Below, piece by piece: positions 40,534-49,118 of a DNA stretch of 64,000 nucleotides. The stretch is from Fusobacterium_C necrophorum (GTDB taxonomy: Bacteria; Fusobacteriota; Fusobacteriia; Fusobacteriales; Fusobacteriaceae), in assembly GCF_900104395.1 (NCBI RefSeq), contig NZ_FMXX01000008.1; one strand, 5' to 3'. Every line of letters starts with the position of its first letter. Position 1 is the first letter of the stretch. The notes beneath the pieces are model-generated. The model saw only the letters and a list, made by a program, of their open reading frames with translations. It was not told the origin of the DNA and did no database searches. Position numbers and translations under genes: made by a program.

Positions 40534-43071
40534 ATGGCGAATATAAAAGGATTGACCACGAAACAAGCGAAACAATTACAGGAACAATATGGAAAAAATG
40601 TATTGTCGGAAGAGGAAAAGGAAAGTATATTTTTTGTATTTTTGAGACAATTTAAAGATGCTTTGGTTATGATTTTAATTGCGGCATCGATTGTATCAGC
40701 CGTCTCTGGAAATATAGAAAGTACTTTTGTTATTATTTTAGTGTTGATTGTGAATGCTGTGATTGGAACGGTACAACATGTAAAAGCTCAAAAATCTATG
40801 GATAGTCTACGAAAATTATCTGCACCGAAATCCAAAGTGATGAGAGATGGAAATAAAATAGAGATTGATGCCTTTGATTTAGTTCCGGGAGATCTGGTTT
40901 TTGTGGAAGCGGGAGATATTATTCCTGCAGATGCAAGCGTTTTGGAATCTTATTCTCTTCTGGTCAACGAAAATTCTTTGACAGGGGAGTCAAATTCTGT
41001 GGAAAAGAGTCCGAGTAATCGGGATATGTCAGATTTGCCTTTGGGAGACAGAACGAATGTAGTATATTCCGGAAGTTTGGTAAATTATGGAAGAGCTGTG
41101 ATTCAAATTACAAAGATCGGAATGGAAACGGAAATCGGAAATATTGCAAAATTATTGGGAGAAACAAAAGAAAAAATGACTCCCTTACAAAAAGCTTTGG
41201 ATAGTTTCGGAAAGAATTTAACCATTGTGATTTTAGTCTTATGTAGCTTAATTTTCGGAATTTATGTATATCACGGGAATTCTATGATGGAATCACTGCT
41301 ATTTGCCATTGCTTTAGCAGTAGCTGCCATTCCGGAGGGATTGAATCCGATTATTACCATAGTATTGTCTTTAGAAACTCAAAAATTGGCAAAGCAAAAT
41401 GCTATTGTCAAAGAATTGAAATCTGTGGAATCATTGGGAGCCATTTCGATTATTTGCTCTGATAAAACAGGGACTTTAACACAAAACAAAATGACAGTAA
41501 AAAAATTATATTTGGATGCTAAAGTTTTAGAAGAGACAGCTTTACAAACAGAAAATGCCAGTCATAAAATGCTTTTGGAAGAATGTATTCTTTGTTCAGA
41601 CGCAACTGAAACGGTCGGGGATCCTACAGAAATCGCTTTGGTGGTATTGGCAGAAAATTATGGGCATGACGCACAGGTATTAAAAAATGAGCATCCGAGA
41701 CTGGCTGAAATTCCATTTGATTCCGAACGGAAATTGATGAGTACGGTATATGCCAAAGAGGATAGATATATCATGTACACAAAAGGAGCTTTGGACAGTT
41801 TACTTCCCAGAGTGATAAAAATCGATATGGATGGAGAAGTACGAGATATTACGGAAGCGGACATTGAAAGAATTAAATTGGTCAATGAAAAATTTGCGGA
41901 AGACGGAATGAGGGTTTTAAGTTTTGGATATCGATATGTGAAGTCGAAAGATATTACCTTATTTGATGAAGAAAAATATGTATTTTTAGGGCTTGTGGGA
42001 ATGATAGATCCTCCAAGACAGGAATCCGTTCAGGCAGTGGCGGAATGTCGAAGGGCCGGAATCAAACCTATTATGATCACAGGAGATCATAAAATTACCG
42101 CAAGAACCATTGCAAGAGAAATTGGTATTTTTGAAGAGGGAGATTCCGTGTTGGAAGGAATCGATGTGGAAAAGCTTTCTCAGGAAGAGTTGATTGAAAC
42201 GGTTCCGAAAATTTCCGTCTATGCAAGAGTATCTCCGGAACACAAAATTCGAATTGTTTCCGCTTGGCAAAGTTTAGGAAAAATTTGTGCCATGACGGGA
42301 GACGGGGTAAATGATGCTCCGGCTTTAAAAAGAGCGGATATTGGAATTGCTATGGGAATTACAGGAACGGAAGTTTCTAAGAATGCGGCTTCTTTAATTT
42401 TGGCGGATGACAATTTCTCTACGATAGTCAGAGCAATTACCATAGGAAGAAATATTTATCGAAATATCAAGAACTCCATCGGATTTTTATTGTCCGGAAA
42501 TATGGCGGCTATTTTAGCCGTAGTATATGCATCCTTTGCAAATTTACCGGTAATTTTTTCCGCAGTACAGCTATTGTTTATCAATTTATTGACAGACAGT
42601 TTACCGGCAATTGCAGTGGGAGTAGAACCGGGAAACGAAGATGTCTTGGATGAAAAACCGAGAGATCCGAAAGAAGGAATTTTAACAAGAGATTTCTTGG
42701 AAAGAATTTCATTGGAGGGAATTTTAATCACTGTTTTCATTCTGATTGCATTTCATATCGGTTTGGCGGGAGGAAATGCCTTGAAGGGAAGTACTATGGC
42801 ATTTTCCGTGCTATGTTTAGCAAGATTGTTTCATGGGTTTAATTATCGGGGAAAACGAAATATTTTTGCAATCGGATTTATGAAAAATAAAATGGCAATT
42901 GCAGCGTTTCTAATCGGTTTCCTGCTATTGAATGGAGTATTGTTTACGACAGCTTTGCATAAAACTTTTGGAATTACGGCTTTGAGTTTGGAACAATATT
43001 TTATGATATATACTTTAGCTTTTATTCCGACAGTGATTTTACAGATTGTAAAATGGATTACATACAGATAA
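40534..43071 (+). CDS. P-type cation ATPase, likely Mn2+/Ca2+ exporter
   Basis: 845 residues from the ATG at 40534 (GGAGGAG upstream). P2-type ATPase: actuator TGES, phosphorylated Asp310 in SDKTGTLTQ, nucleotide site KGALD, hinge TGDGVNDAPALK, ten membrane segments. Ion-site residues compared with SERCA: TM4 PEGLN (Glu268) keeps the glutamate; TM6 N684, T687, D688 are kept; TM5 SGNMAAIL has Ala659 where SERCA has Glu771. Loss of that glutamate is the single-site pattern of PMR1/SPCA pumps, which carry Mn2+ as well as Ca2+. With the riboswitch ahead, Mn2+ efflux is the best guess. Confidence 0.9.
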   Translation: MANIKGLTTKQAKQLQEQYGKNVLSEEEKESIFFVFLRQFKDALVMILIAASIVSAVSGNIESTFVIILVLIVNAVIGTVQHVKAQKSMDSLRKLSAPKSKVMRDGNKIEIDAFDLVPGDLVFVEAGDIIPADASVLESYSLLVNENSLTGESNSVEKSPSNRDMSDLPLGDRTNVVYSGSLVNYGRAVIQITKIGMETEIGNIAKLLGETKEKMTPLQKALDSFGKNLTIVILVLCSLIFGIYVYHGNSMMESLLFAIALAVAAIPEGLNPIITIVLSLETQKLAKQNAIVKELKSVESLGAISIICSDKTGTLTQNKMTVKKLYLDAKVLEETALQTENASHKMLLEECILCSDATETVGDPTEIALVVLAENYGHDAQVLKNEHPRLAEIPFDSERKLMSTVYAKEDRYIMYTKGALDSLLPRVIKIDMDGEVRDITEADIERIKLVNEKFAEDGMRVLSFGYRYVKSKDITLFDEEKYVFLGLVGMIDPPRQESVQAVAECRRAGIKPIMITGDHKITARTIAREIGIFEEGDSVLEGIDVEKLSQEELIETVPKISVYARVSPEHKIRIVSAWQSLGKICAMTGDGVNDAPALKRADIGIAMGITGTEVSKNAASLILADDNFSTIVRAITIGRNIYRNIKNSIGFLLSGNMAAILAVVYASFANLPVIFSAVQLLFINLLTDSLPAIAVGVEPGNEDVLDEKPRDPKEGILTRDFLERISLEGILITVFILIAFHIGLAGGNALKGSTMAFSVLCLARLFHGFNYRGKRNIFAIGFMKNKMAIAAFLIGFLLLNGVLFTTALHKTFGITALSLEQYFMIYTLAFIPTVILQIVKWITYR

Positions 43072-43172
43072 GAACAGAGATTTTTGTCAATTGAAGTTGA
43101 GGGAGAAAAAGAATGAAATTTTTTCAGTTCTTTGTTAAATGATGTTAATGAAGAATAGAATACGAAATTTTC

Positions 43173-43228
43173 AAAGGGATTTTAGAGATTTTAAAAACAT
43201 AATTTCTGAAATCCTTTTTTTATTTTTT
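43173..43228 (+). terminator. Intrinsic terminator after the P-type ATPase
   Basis: AAAGGGATTTTAGAGATT (43173-43190) pairs imperfectly with AATTTCTGAAATCCTTT (43201-43217), followed by a T-rich run. Confidence 0.75.
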
Positions 43229-43241
43229 ATAACCTTATAAA

Positions 43242-43338
43242 AGTGTACACAAATAAAATTATTGCATTTTTTCGAAAATTATGATAATAATATTATAAAT
43301 AAAATAATAAATAGAAATAAAATATATTAGAGTACACT
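43242..43338 (+). promoter_or_regulatory. Promoter and candidate operators ahead of the CcpN-like gene
   Basis: TTGCAT (43262-43267), 17-bp spacer, TAATAA (43285-43290) with extended TGA. It is flanked by AGTGTACAC (43242-43250) and GAGTACACT (43330-43338); the second, read on the other strand, is AGTGTACTC. The paired AGTGTAC words around the promoter suggest a binding site for the regulator that follows. Confidence 0.5.
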
Positions 43339-43357
43339 ATTAAAAAAGAGGAGAGTT

Positions 43358-43945
43358 ATGGAACTAACAAGAAGACAAGAAAAAATTCTGCATTTAATCA
43401 AAGAAAACTCTCCCATTTCAGGAGAAGATATTGCACAAAATTTAGGTTTGACTCGTTCTGCTTTGAGAACCGATTTCTCTATTTTACGAAAAATGTCCTT
43501 GATTTCCGCAAGACAGAATTATGGATATTGTTATATCGGAGGAGAGAATAAATATAAAGTGGGACAGGTGATGGGAGAACCTAAAAAAATGGATTCTAAA
43601 AGTAGTGTCTATGAAACCATTGTATATATGTTTGAGAATGATATTGGGAGTGTGTTTATTACAGAGCATAAAGACATATTGGTGGGAGTTGTTTCCAGAA
43701 AGGATTTGTTGAAAGCGGCTTTAGGAAATAAAGATTTGGAAAAATTACCCATTCATATGGTTATGACAAGAATGCCGAATTTAATTTATGTAACGGAAGA
43801 AGATTCTATTAAAACCGCAGTAGAAAAGATTATGAAACATCAAATTGACTCAGTCGCAGTTGTCAAGCAAGAAAAAGAAACGTGTTATTTAGTAGGAAGA
43901 TTTAGTAAAACGAATATCAGTAAACTATATTTAGAAACTTTATAA
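43358..43945 (+). CDS. ccpN: CcpN-like HTH-CBS transcriptional repressor
   Basis: 195 residues. Residues 1-60 form a winged helix (RRQEKILHLIKENSPISGED, LGLTRSALRTDFSILRKM), and residues ~78-190 hold two CBS domains (GSVFITEHKDILVGVVSRKD; IDSVAVVKQEKETCYLVGRF), the architecture of Bacillus CcpN. CcpN represses gluconeogenic genes during glycolysis and senses adenine nucleotides through CBS. Position 20 bp ahead of ppdK and then fbp, both gluconeogenic, supports this role here. RBS AGAGGAGAG. Confidence 0.85.
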   Translation: MELTRRQEKILHLIKENSPISGEDIAQNLGLTRSALRTDFSILRKMSLISARQNYGYCYIGGENKYKVGQVMGEPKKMDSKSSVYETIVYMFENDIGSVFITEHKDILVGVVSRKDLLKAALGNKDLEKLPIHMVMTRMPNLIYVTEEDSIKTAVEKIMKHQIDSVAVVKQEKETCYLVGRFSKTNISKLYLETL

Positions 43946-43965
43946 ATGAGGAGAGGAGAGGGAGA

Positions 43966-46500
43966 ATGAAACAAGTATATGAATTTAGAGAAGGTGGAAA
44001 AGATTTGATTCCGTTGTTAGGTGGAAAAGGTGGAAATTTAGCGGAAATGACTAAAATCGGTTTGGCAATTCCAAACGGAATTATTGTAACGACGGATGCT
44101 TGCCGAGAATATTTTAAACATGGAAAACAAATATCCGAAGAATTACGAAAAGAAATTTTAGAAAAATTGGAAAGCATTCAAAAGAAACCTTTACTTGTTT
44201 CCGTTCGTTCCGGAGCTCCCATTTCCATGCCGGGAATGATGGATACTATTTTGAATGTAGGATTCAATGATACGGTAGCAGAGGAAATGTTGGCAAGCAT
44301 TCGAGATGAAAAATTTGTATATTCTTCCTATGCAAGATTCATCTCCATGTTTTCAGAAATTGTGCAGGGTGTGGAAAAGAAAAAGTTCGATGAAATCGCA
44401 GAAAAGACAGAAAATCCGAAGGATTTAATTCCTTTATACAAAGCTCTTTATGAAAAAGAAACTGGAGAAAAATTTCCGGAAGAAGTGAAGGAACAAATTT
44501 TAATGGCAGTCAATTCCATTTTCAATTCTTGGAATAATGAAAGAGCTATCTTATATCGAAAGTTAAATAACATTGATGATAATATGGGAACTGCTGTGGT
44601 AGTACAAGAAATGGTATTTGGAAACTTCAATCAAAAATCAGGAACAGGAGTGGTATTTTCTCGAAATCCGTCAACAGGAGAAAAACAAATTTTCGGAGAA
44701 TATTTGATTTGTGCACAAGGAGAAGATATTGTTGCGGGAATTCGGACTCCGGAACCCATTGCAAAATTACAGGAAGAAATGCCGAAAGTTTATGAAGAAT
44801 TGTTGGAAAATATTCATAAATTGGAACAACACAACCGAGATATGCAGGATATTGAATTTACAATTCAAGATGAAAAATTATATATTTTACAAACCAGAAA
44901 CGGAAAACGAGCACCGAAGGCAGCCGTAAAAATTGCCATTGATATGCAAGAAGAAGGAATTATTTCCAAAGAAGACGCTGTCTTACGAGTGGATCCGTCT
45001 TTGGTCAATCAATTGTTGACAGGAGATTTTGAAGAAGAGGCTGTGAAGAAAGCGGTTTTATTGGGAAAAGGATTGGCAGCTTCTTCCGGTGTGGCAGTCG
45101 GTAGAGTGATGTTTGACTCCAAACGAGTGAAAATTCGGGAAAAAACAATTTTGGTACGTGAAGAAACCTCTCCGGAAGATTTAAAAGGAATTGCTCTGGC
45201 ACAAGGAATTTTGACAGTAAAAGGAGGAGCAACTTCTCACGGAGCTGTCGTAGCGAGAGGAATGGGAAAATGTTGTATCACAGGTTGCGGAGCCATCAAA
45301 ATCAATGAGATTGATCGAGAAATGTATATTGGCGGTAGAACGGTGAAAGAGGGGGAATTTATTTCTATCAGCGGATATACGGGAGAAATTTATTTAGGAA
45401 AAGTAGCTATCAAAGAAGCCAGCTATGACGATGACTTGAAAAAAATTCTTTCTTGGGCATATGAAATCAAGCGTTTACAAGTTCGGATGAATGCGGACAC
45501 TCCGGAAGATGTAAAAATGGGAAAAGATTTTGGAGCGGAAGGAATCGGACTTTGTCGAACGGAGCATATGTTCTTCCAAAAAGATAAAATTTGGGCAATT
45601 CGACAAGTGATTTTAGGCGAAGAAGGGGAAGAAAAGGATAAGGCAATTGAAAAGTTGTTTGCATTGCAAAAAGAAGACTTCATGGGAATTTTTAGAAATT
45701 TGAATGGAGATGTAGCAAACATTCGTTTGTTAGACCCGCCCGTTCATGAGTTTTTGCCGAAAGAAAAAGCGGATAAAATTATTATGGCGAAAAATTTAGG
45801 AATTCATTTGGATGATTTGGAAATTAGAATCCGTAAATTAAAAGATGAAAATCCTATGTTAGGACATCGAGGATGTCGTTTGGGAGTAAGTTATCCCAGA
45901 TTATATCGTGCACAGGGAAGAGCGATTTTGGAAGCTGCCTTGGATTGTAGAAAAGAAGGACATCCAGTGCATCCCGAAATTATGATTCCGTTTACGATGG
46001 AAGCAAAAGAATTGGCATATTTACGAAAAGAAATTACGGAAGAGATTGAATGTTTGTTTGAAGAAAGAAAAGAAAGAGTGGAGTACAAATTAGGAACGAT
46101 GATAGAAATTCCTAGAGCTTGTCTACTGGCGAATGAAATTGCAGAAGTTGCTGATTTCTTCTCTTTTGGAACGAACGACTTGACACAAATGTCTATGGGA
46201 CTTTCGAGAGATGACTCGGTAAAATTCTTGGATCAATATCGGGAAAAAGGAATTTGGGAAGGAGAGCCTTTCTATTCGATTGACCAAAAAGCTGTTGGAA
46301 AATTGGTAGAGTACGGAACGAAATTAGGAAGAGAGGCAAACAAAGAGTTGATAGTAGGAATTTGCGGAGAGCACGGAGGGGATCCGAAGAGTATAGAATT
46401 CTTTGAAAAACAAGGATTTGATTATATCAGTTGTTCTCCATTTCGAGTTCCGTCTGCAATTTTGGCAGCAGCTCAAAGTTATTTAAAAAATAGAAAGTAG
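43966..46500 (+). CDS. ppdK: Pyruvate, phosphate dikinase
   Basis: 844 residues, slightly short of the usual ~875. Converts pyruvate, ATP and Pi to PEP, AMP and PPi, reversibly. N-terminal nucleotide domain (GGKGGNLAEMTKIGL; SVRSGAPISMPGMMDTILNVG), swivelling phosphohistidine domain with His425 in GGATSHGAVVARGMG, and C-terminal PEP domain (GIGLCRTEHMF, MIPFTMEAKEL, FFSFGTNDLTQM, GICGEHGGDP with its acid-base cysteine). Between a CcpN-like gene and fbp it points to PEP synthesis in gluconeogenesis from amino acids. Confidence 0.96.
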   Translation: MKQVYEFREGGKDLIPLLGGKGGNLAEMTKIGLAIPNGIIVTTDACREYFKHGKQISEELRKEILEKLESIQKKPLLVSVRSGAPISMPGMMDTILNVGFNDTVAEEMLASIRDEKFVYSSYARFISMFSEIVQGVEKKKFDEIAEKTENPKDLIPLYKALYEKETGEKFPEEVKEQILMAVNSIFNSWNNERAILYRKLNNIDDNMGTAVVVQEMVFGNFNQKSGTGVVFSRNPSTGEKQIFGEYLICAQGEDIVAGIRTPEPIAKLQEEMPKVYEELLENIHKLEQHNRDMQDIEFTIQDEKLYILQTRNGKRAPKAAVKIAIDMQEEGIISKEDAVLRVDPSLVNQLLTGDFEEEAVKKAVLLGKGLAASSGVAVGRVMFDSKRVKIREKTILVREETSPEDLKGIALAQGILTVKGGATSHGAVVARGMGKCCITGCGAIKINEIDREMYIGGRTVKEGEFISISGYTGEIYLGKVAIKEASYDDDLKKILSWAYEIKRLQVRMNADTPEDVKMGKDFGAEGIGLCRTEHMFFQKDKIWAIRQVILGEEGEEKDKAIEKLFALQKEDFMGIFRNLNGDVANIRLLDPPVHEFLPKEKADKIIMAKNLGIHLDDLEIRIRKLKDENPMLGHRGCRLGVSYPRLYRAQGRAILEAALDCRKEGHPVHPEIMIPFTMEAKELAYLRKEITEEIECLFEERKERVEYKLGTMIEIPRACLLANEIAEVADFFSFGTNDLTQMSMGLSRDDSVKFLDQYREKGIWEGEPFYSIDQKAVGKLVEYGTKLGREANKELIVGICGEHGGDPKSIEFFEKQGFDYISCSPFRVPSAILAAAQSYLKNRK

Positions 46501-46510
46501 GGAGAAAAGG

Positions 46511-48442
46511 ATGTCAGAATTAAAATATTTGGAATTATTGTCCAAAAGTTTTCCCAGTATTGCGGAAACATCAACAGAAATTGTGAATTTACAAGCTATT
46601 TTAAATTTGCCAAAGGGAACGGAACATTTTTTAACAGATGTGCACGGGGAATATGAAGCGTTCAGTCATGTGTTACGAAACGGATCCGGAAGTATTCGAC
46701 AAAAGATTGAGGACATTTTTCAAGATACTCTGACAGAATCCGAAAAAAAAGAATTGGCGACAGTCATTTATTATCCGGACGGAAAATACGATATGGCTTT
46801 GGAAGAACAACCGAATATGAATAAATGGATTCGGACTATTATTTATCGTTTGTTAAGGGTATGTAAAAATGTTTCCAGTAAATATACCCGTTCTAAGGTT
46901 CGGAAAGCAATGCCGAAAGATTTCGAATATATTATGCAGGAATTGTTATACGAAAGTCGCGAAGAAGACAATAAAAGAGATTATATTGAATCTATTATTG
47001 ATACTTTGATTGCCATTTCGTATACCAGACAATTTATTATAGCCATGAGCGAGTTAATTCGCAGATTGACGATAGATCATCTTCACTTGGTGGGAGATAT
47101 TTATGATAGAGGACCAGCACCACATCTTATCATGGATTGCCTCCTTGACTATCACCATGTCGATATTCAATGGGGGAACCATGATATGTTGTGGATAGGA
47201 GCCGGAGTTGGAAACAAAGCCTGTATTGCAAACGTGATTCGGATTTGTTGCCGATATAATAACAATGATATTTTAGAGGAAGCATACGGAATTAATTTGT
47301 TACCTTTAGCTACTTTTGCTATGAAATATTATGAAAAAGATCCTTGTAGAAGTTTTCGTCCTAAAGAGGGAGTAGATTCTGATTTGGTATCTCAAATGCA
47401 CAAGGCGATCAGTATTATTCAATTTAAAGTGGAAGGACTGTTTTCCCAAAGAAATCCGAATTTGAGAATGAAAAATCGAGAAATTTTAAAGGATATTGAT
47501 TATAAAGAGGGAACGATTTTATGGCAGGGAAAAGAATATCCGTTAAATGATACCTTTTTCCCAACGGTAGATCCCGACAATCCTTTGAAATTATTGGAGG
47601 AAGAAGCTGAACTTTTGGATCGATTGAAAGATTCTTTTATGAACAGTGAAAAATTACAACGACATTTACGATTCTTATTCAGTCATGGTTCTTTGTATTT
47701 ATGCTGTAATTCCAATTTGTTATATCATGGTTGTATTCCCTTAACGAAAGAGGGAAAATTGGCGGAGGTCGAGATTGAGGGGGTAAAATACAAAGGAAAA
47801 GCTTATTTGGATAAAATTGATACCATTGCAAGACAAGCCTTTTTTGATCGAGTGGGAAACGAAAAAGATAAGAGGAATCGAGATTTCTTATGGTATTTAT
47901 GGTGTGGAGAACTGTCCCCACTTTTTGGGAAAGATGTGATGAGAACCTTTGAGAGATATTTTATTGATGATAAAAGTACTCATGAAGAGCACAAAAATCC
48001 TTATTATCAATATATTGATCAAGAGGAAACTTGTAATATGATTTTGTCAGAGTTTGGATTAAATCCGAATATTTCTCACATTATCAACGGGCATGTTCCG
48101 GTCAAAGTGAAAAAAGGAGAATCTCCTGTGAAAGCAAATGGAAAGTTATTTGTCATTGATGGAGGTTTTGCAAGAGCTTATCAAAAAACAACAGGAATCG
48201 CCGGATACACTTTAATTTATAATTCTTATGGAATTAAATTGGTCTCTCATGCTCCTTTTGAATCCAAAGAAAAGGCCTTGAAAGAGGGAGCGGATATTTT
48301 ATCCTCCGTTGTAGTTGAGGATAAAATTGTTCAAAGAAAGAGAGTGAAAGACACGGATATTGGAAAAAAATTACAGGGGCAGGTGAATGATTTAAAAAAA
48401 TTATTGCTGGCTTATCGAAAAGGAATTATACAAGTGAAATAA
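46511..48442 (+). CDS. fbp: Fructose-1,6-bisphosphatase class III
   Basis: 643 residues, the large Firmicutes-type FBPase of the metallophosphoesterase superfamily, unrelated to class I. Metal motifs: DVHGEYEAF, VGDIYDRGP, QWGNHDMLWIGA, and the histidines in INGHVPVK and DGGFARAY. It removes the 1-phosphate from fructose-1,6-bisphosphate, the committed gluconeogenic step. 10 bp after ppdK, RBS GGGAGAAAAGG, ended by a terminator. Confidence 0.95.
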   Translation: MSELKYLELLSKSFPSIAETSTEIVNLQAILNLPKGTEHFLTDVHGEYEAFSHVLRNGSGSIRQKIEDIFQDTLTESEKKELATVIYYPDGKYDMALEEQPNMNKWIRTIIYRLLRVCKNVSSKYTRSKVRKAMPKDFEYIMQELLYESREEDNKRDYIESIIDTLIAISYTRQFIIAMSELIRRLTIDHLHLVGDIYDRGPAPHLIMDCLLDYHHVDIQWGNHDMLWIGAGVGNKACIANVIRICCRYNNNDILEEAYGINLLPLATFAMKYYEKDPCRSFRPKEGVDSDLVSQMHKAISIIQFKVEGLFSQRNPNLRMKNREILKDIDYKEGTILWQGKEYPLNDTFFPTVDPDNPLKLLEEEAELLDRLKDSFMNSEKLQRHLRFLFSHGSLYLCCNSNLLYHGCIPLTKEGKLAEVEIEGVKYKGKAYLDKIDTIARQAFFDRVGNEKDKRNRDFLWYLWCGELSPLFGKDVMRTFERYFIDDKSTHEEHKNPYYQYIDQEETCNMILSEFGLNPNISHIINGHVPVKVKKGESPVKANGKLFVIDGGFARAYQKTTGIAGYTLIYNSYGIKLVSHAPFESKEKALKEGADILSSVVVEDKIVQRKRVKDTDIGKKLQGQVNDLKKLLLAYRKGIIQVK

Positions 48443-48448
48443 AAAAAT

Positions 48449-48500
48449 AGGCAATTTATTCTTGGACTTTTCAAGTTTTGGAATGAATTGCCTGTTTTTT
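48449..48500 (+). terminator. Intrinsic terminator of ccpN-ppdK-fbp
   Basis: 13-bp stem AGGCAATTTATTC (48449-48461) / GAATGAATTGCCT (48481-48493), with TTTTTT at 48495-48500. Confidence 0.9.
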
Positions 48501-48506
48501 AATATC

Positions 48507-48535
48507 TGGAAAAAAGAAGAAAAATGTGATATTAT
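48507..48535 (+). promoter_or_regulatory. Promoter of the DUF2147 gene
   Basis: TGGAAA (48507-48512), 17-bp spacer, TATTAT (48530-48535) with extended TGA. Leader of about 25 bases to the ATG at 48567. Confidence 0.5.
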
Positions 48536-48566
48536 AACATGTGTATTTTATTTTTGGGAGGAGATT

Positions 48567-49028
48567 ATGAAAAAGATTTTAGTAGGAATGCTATTATTGG
48601 GAAGTATTGCGTATGCAAAGGTGGAAGATATATTAGGTACTTGGATTACGGAGAAAGCAGATACGGGAAACCAAATTATTGTAGAAATTTACCAAGCAAA
48701 AAATGGAAAATATAACGGGAGAGTTTTGGAACTTACTATGCCGATTTACACAGAAGGAGAGTACGCAGGAAAAGAAAGAATGGACCTGCAAAATCCGGAT
48801 CCGCAATTAAAACATAGAAAATTGGTAGGGATCGATTTTGTAAGCAATTTTGATTATAATGAAGAGAAAGATAAATTTGAACATGGAAACATTTATTCTC
48901 CAATCAATGGAAAAACATATCACAGTTATATGCAATTACAAAAAGATGGTAGATTATTAGTCAAAGGAAGTATTGATAAGGCAGGATTAATTGGGAAAAA
49001 ACAATATTGGACACGATATCAAAAATAA
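48567..49028 (+). CDS. Exported DUF2147 protein
   Basis: 153 residues from the ATG at 48567 after GGGAGGAG. Signal peptide at 1-17 (MKKILVGMLLLGSIAYA, cleavage before KVED). The mature part carries DUF2147 features: ILGTWITEKADTG at the start, KNGKYNGRVLEL, a DFNYNE-like FDYNEEKDKFEHGNIYSPINGK region and a terminal KGSIDKAGLIGKKQYWTR. Predicted to act in the periplasm; function of the family is unknown. It has its own promoter and stands alone. Confidence 0.88.
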   Translation: MKKILVGMLLLGSIAYAKVEDILGTWITEKADTGNQIIVEIYQAKNGKYNGRVLELTMPIYTEGEYAGKERMDLQNPDPQLKHRKLVGIDFVSNFDYNEEKDKFEHGNIYSPINGKTYHSYMQLQKDGRLLVKGSIDKAGLIGKKQYWTRYQK

Positions 49029-49046
49029 CTTTTGAAAAAAATAATC

Positions 49047-49075
49047 TTGAAAAAATAACACGGTGGTGCTACAAT
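49047..49075 (+). promoter_or_regulatory. Promoter of the peptide-binding lipoprotein gene
   Basis: TTGAAA (49047-49052), 17-bp spacer, TACAAT (49070-49075) with extended TGC. An AT palindrome (TTTTATAATTATAAAA) follows directly at the start of the transcript. Confidence 0.75.
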
Positions 49076-49118
49076 TTTATAATTATAAAATTATATTATG
49101 GAATAAGGGAGGAAAGGT

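Noticed and set aside
46511..48442. Serine/threonine phosphatase from the metallophosphoesterase motifs
   Set aside because: The 643-residue length and the flanking sequence match class III FBPase, and it lies directly after ppdK.
49075..49095. AT palindrome as terminator before the peptide-binding lipoprotein
   Set aside because: It lies at the transcription start of that gene, is all A/T and has no T-run after it.
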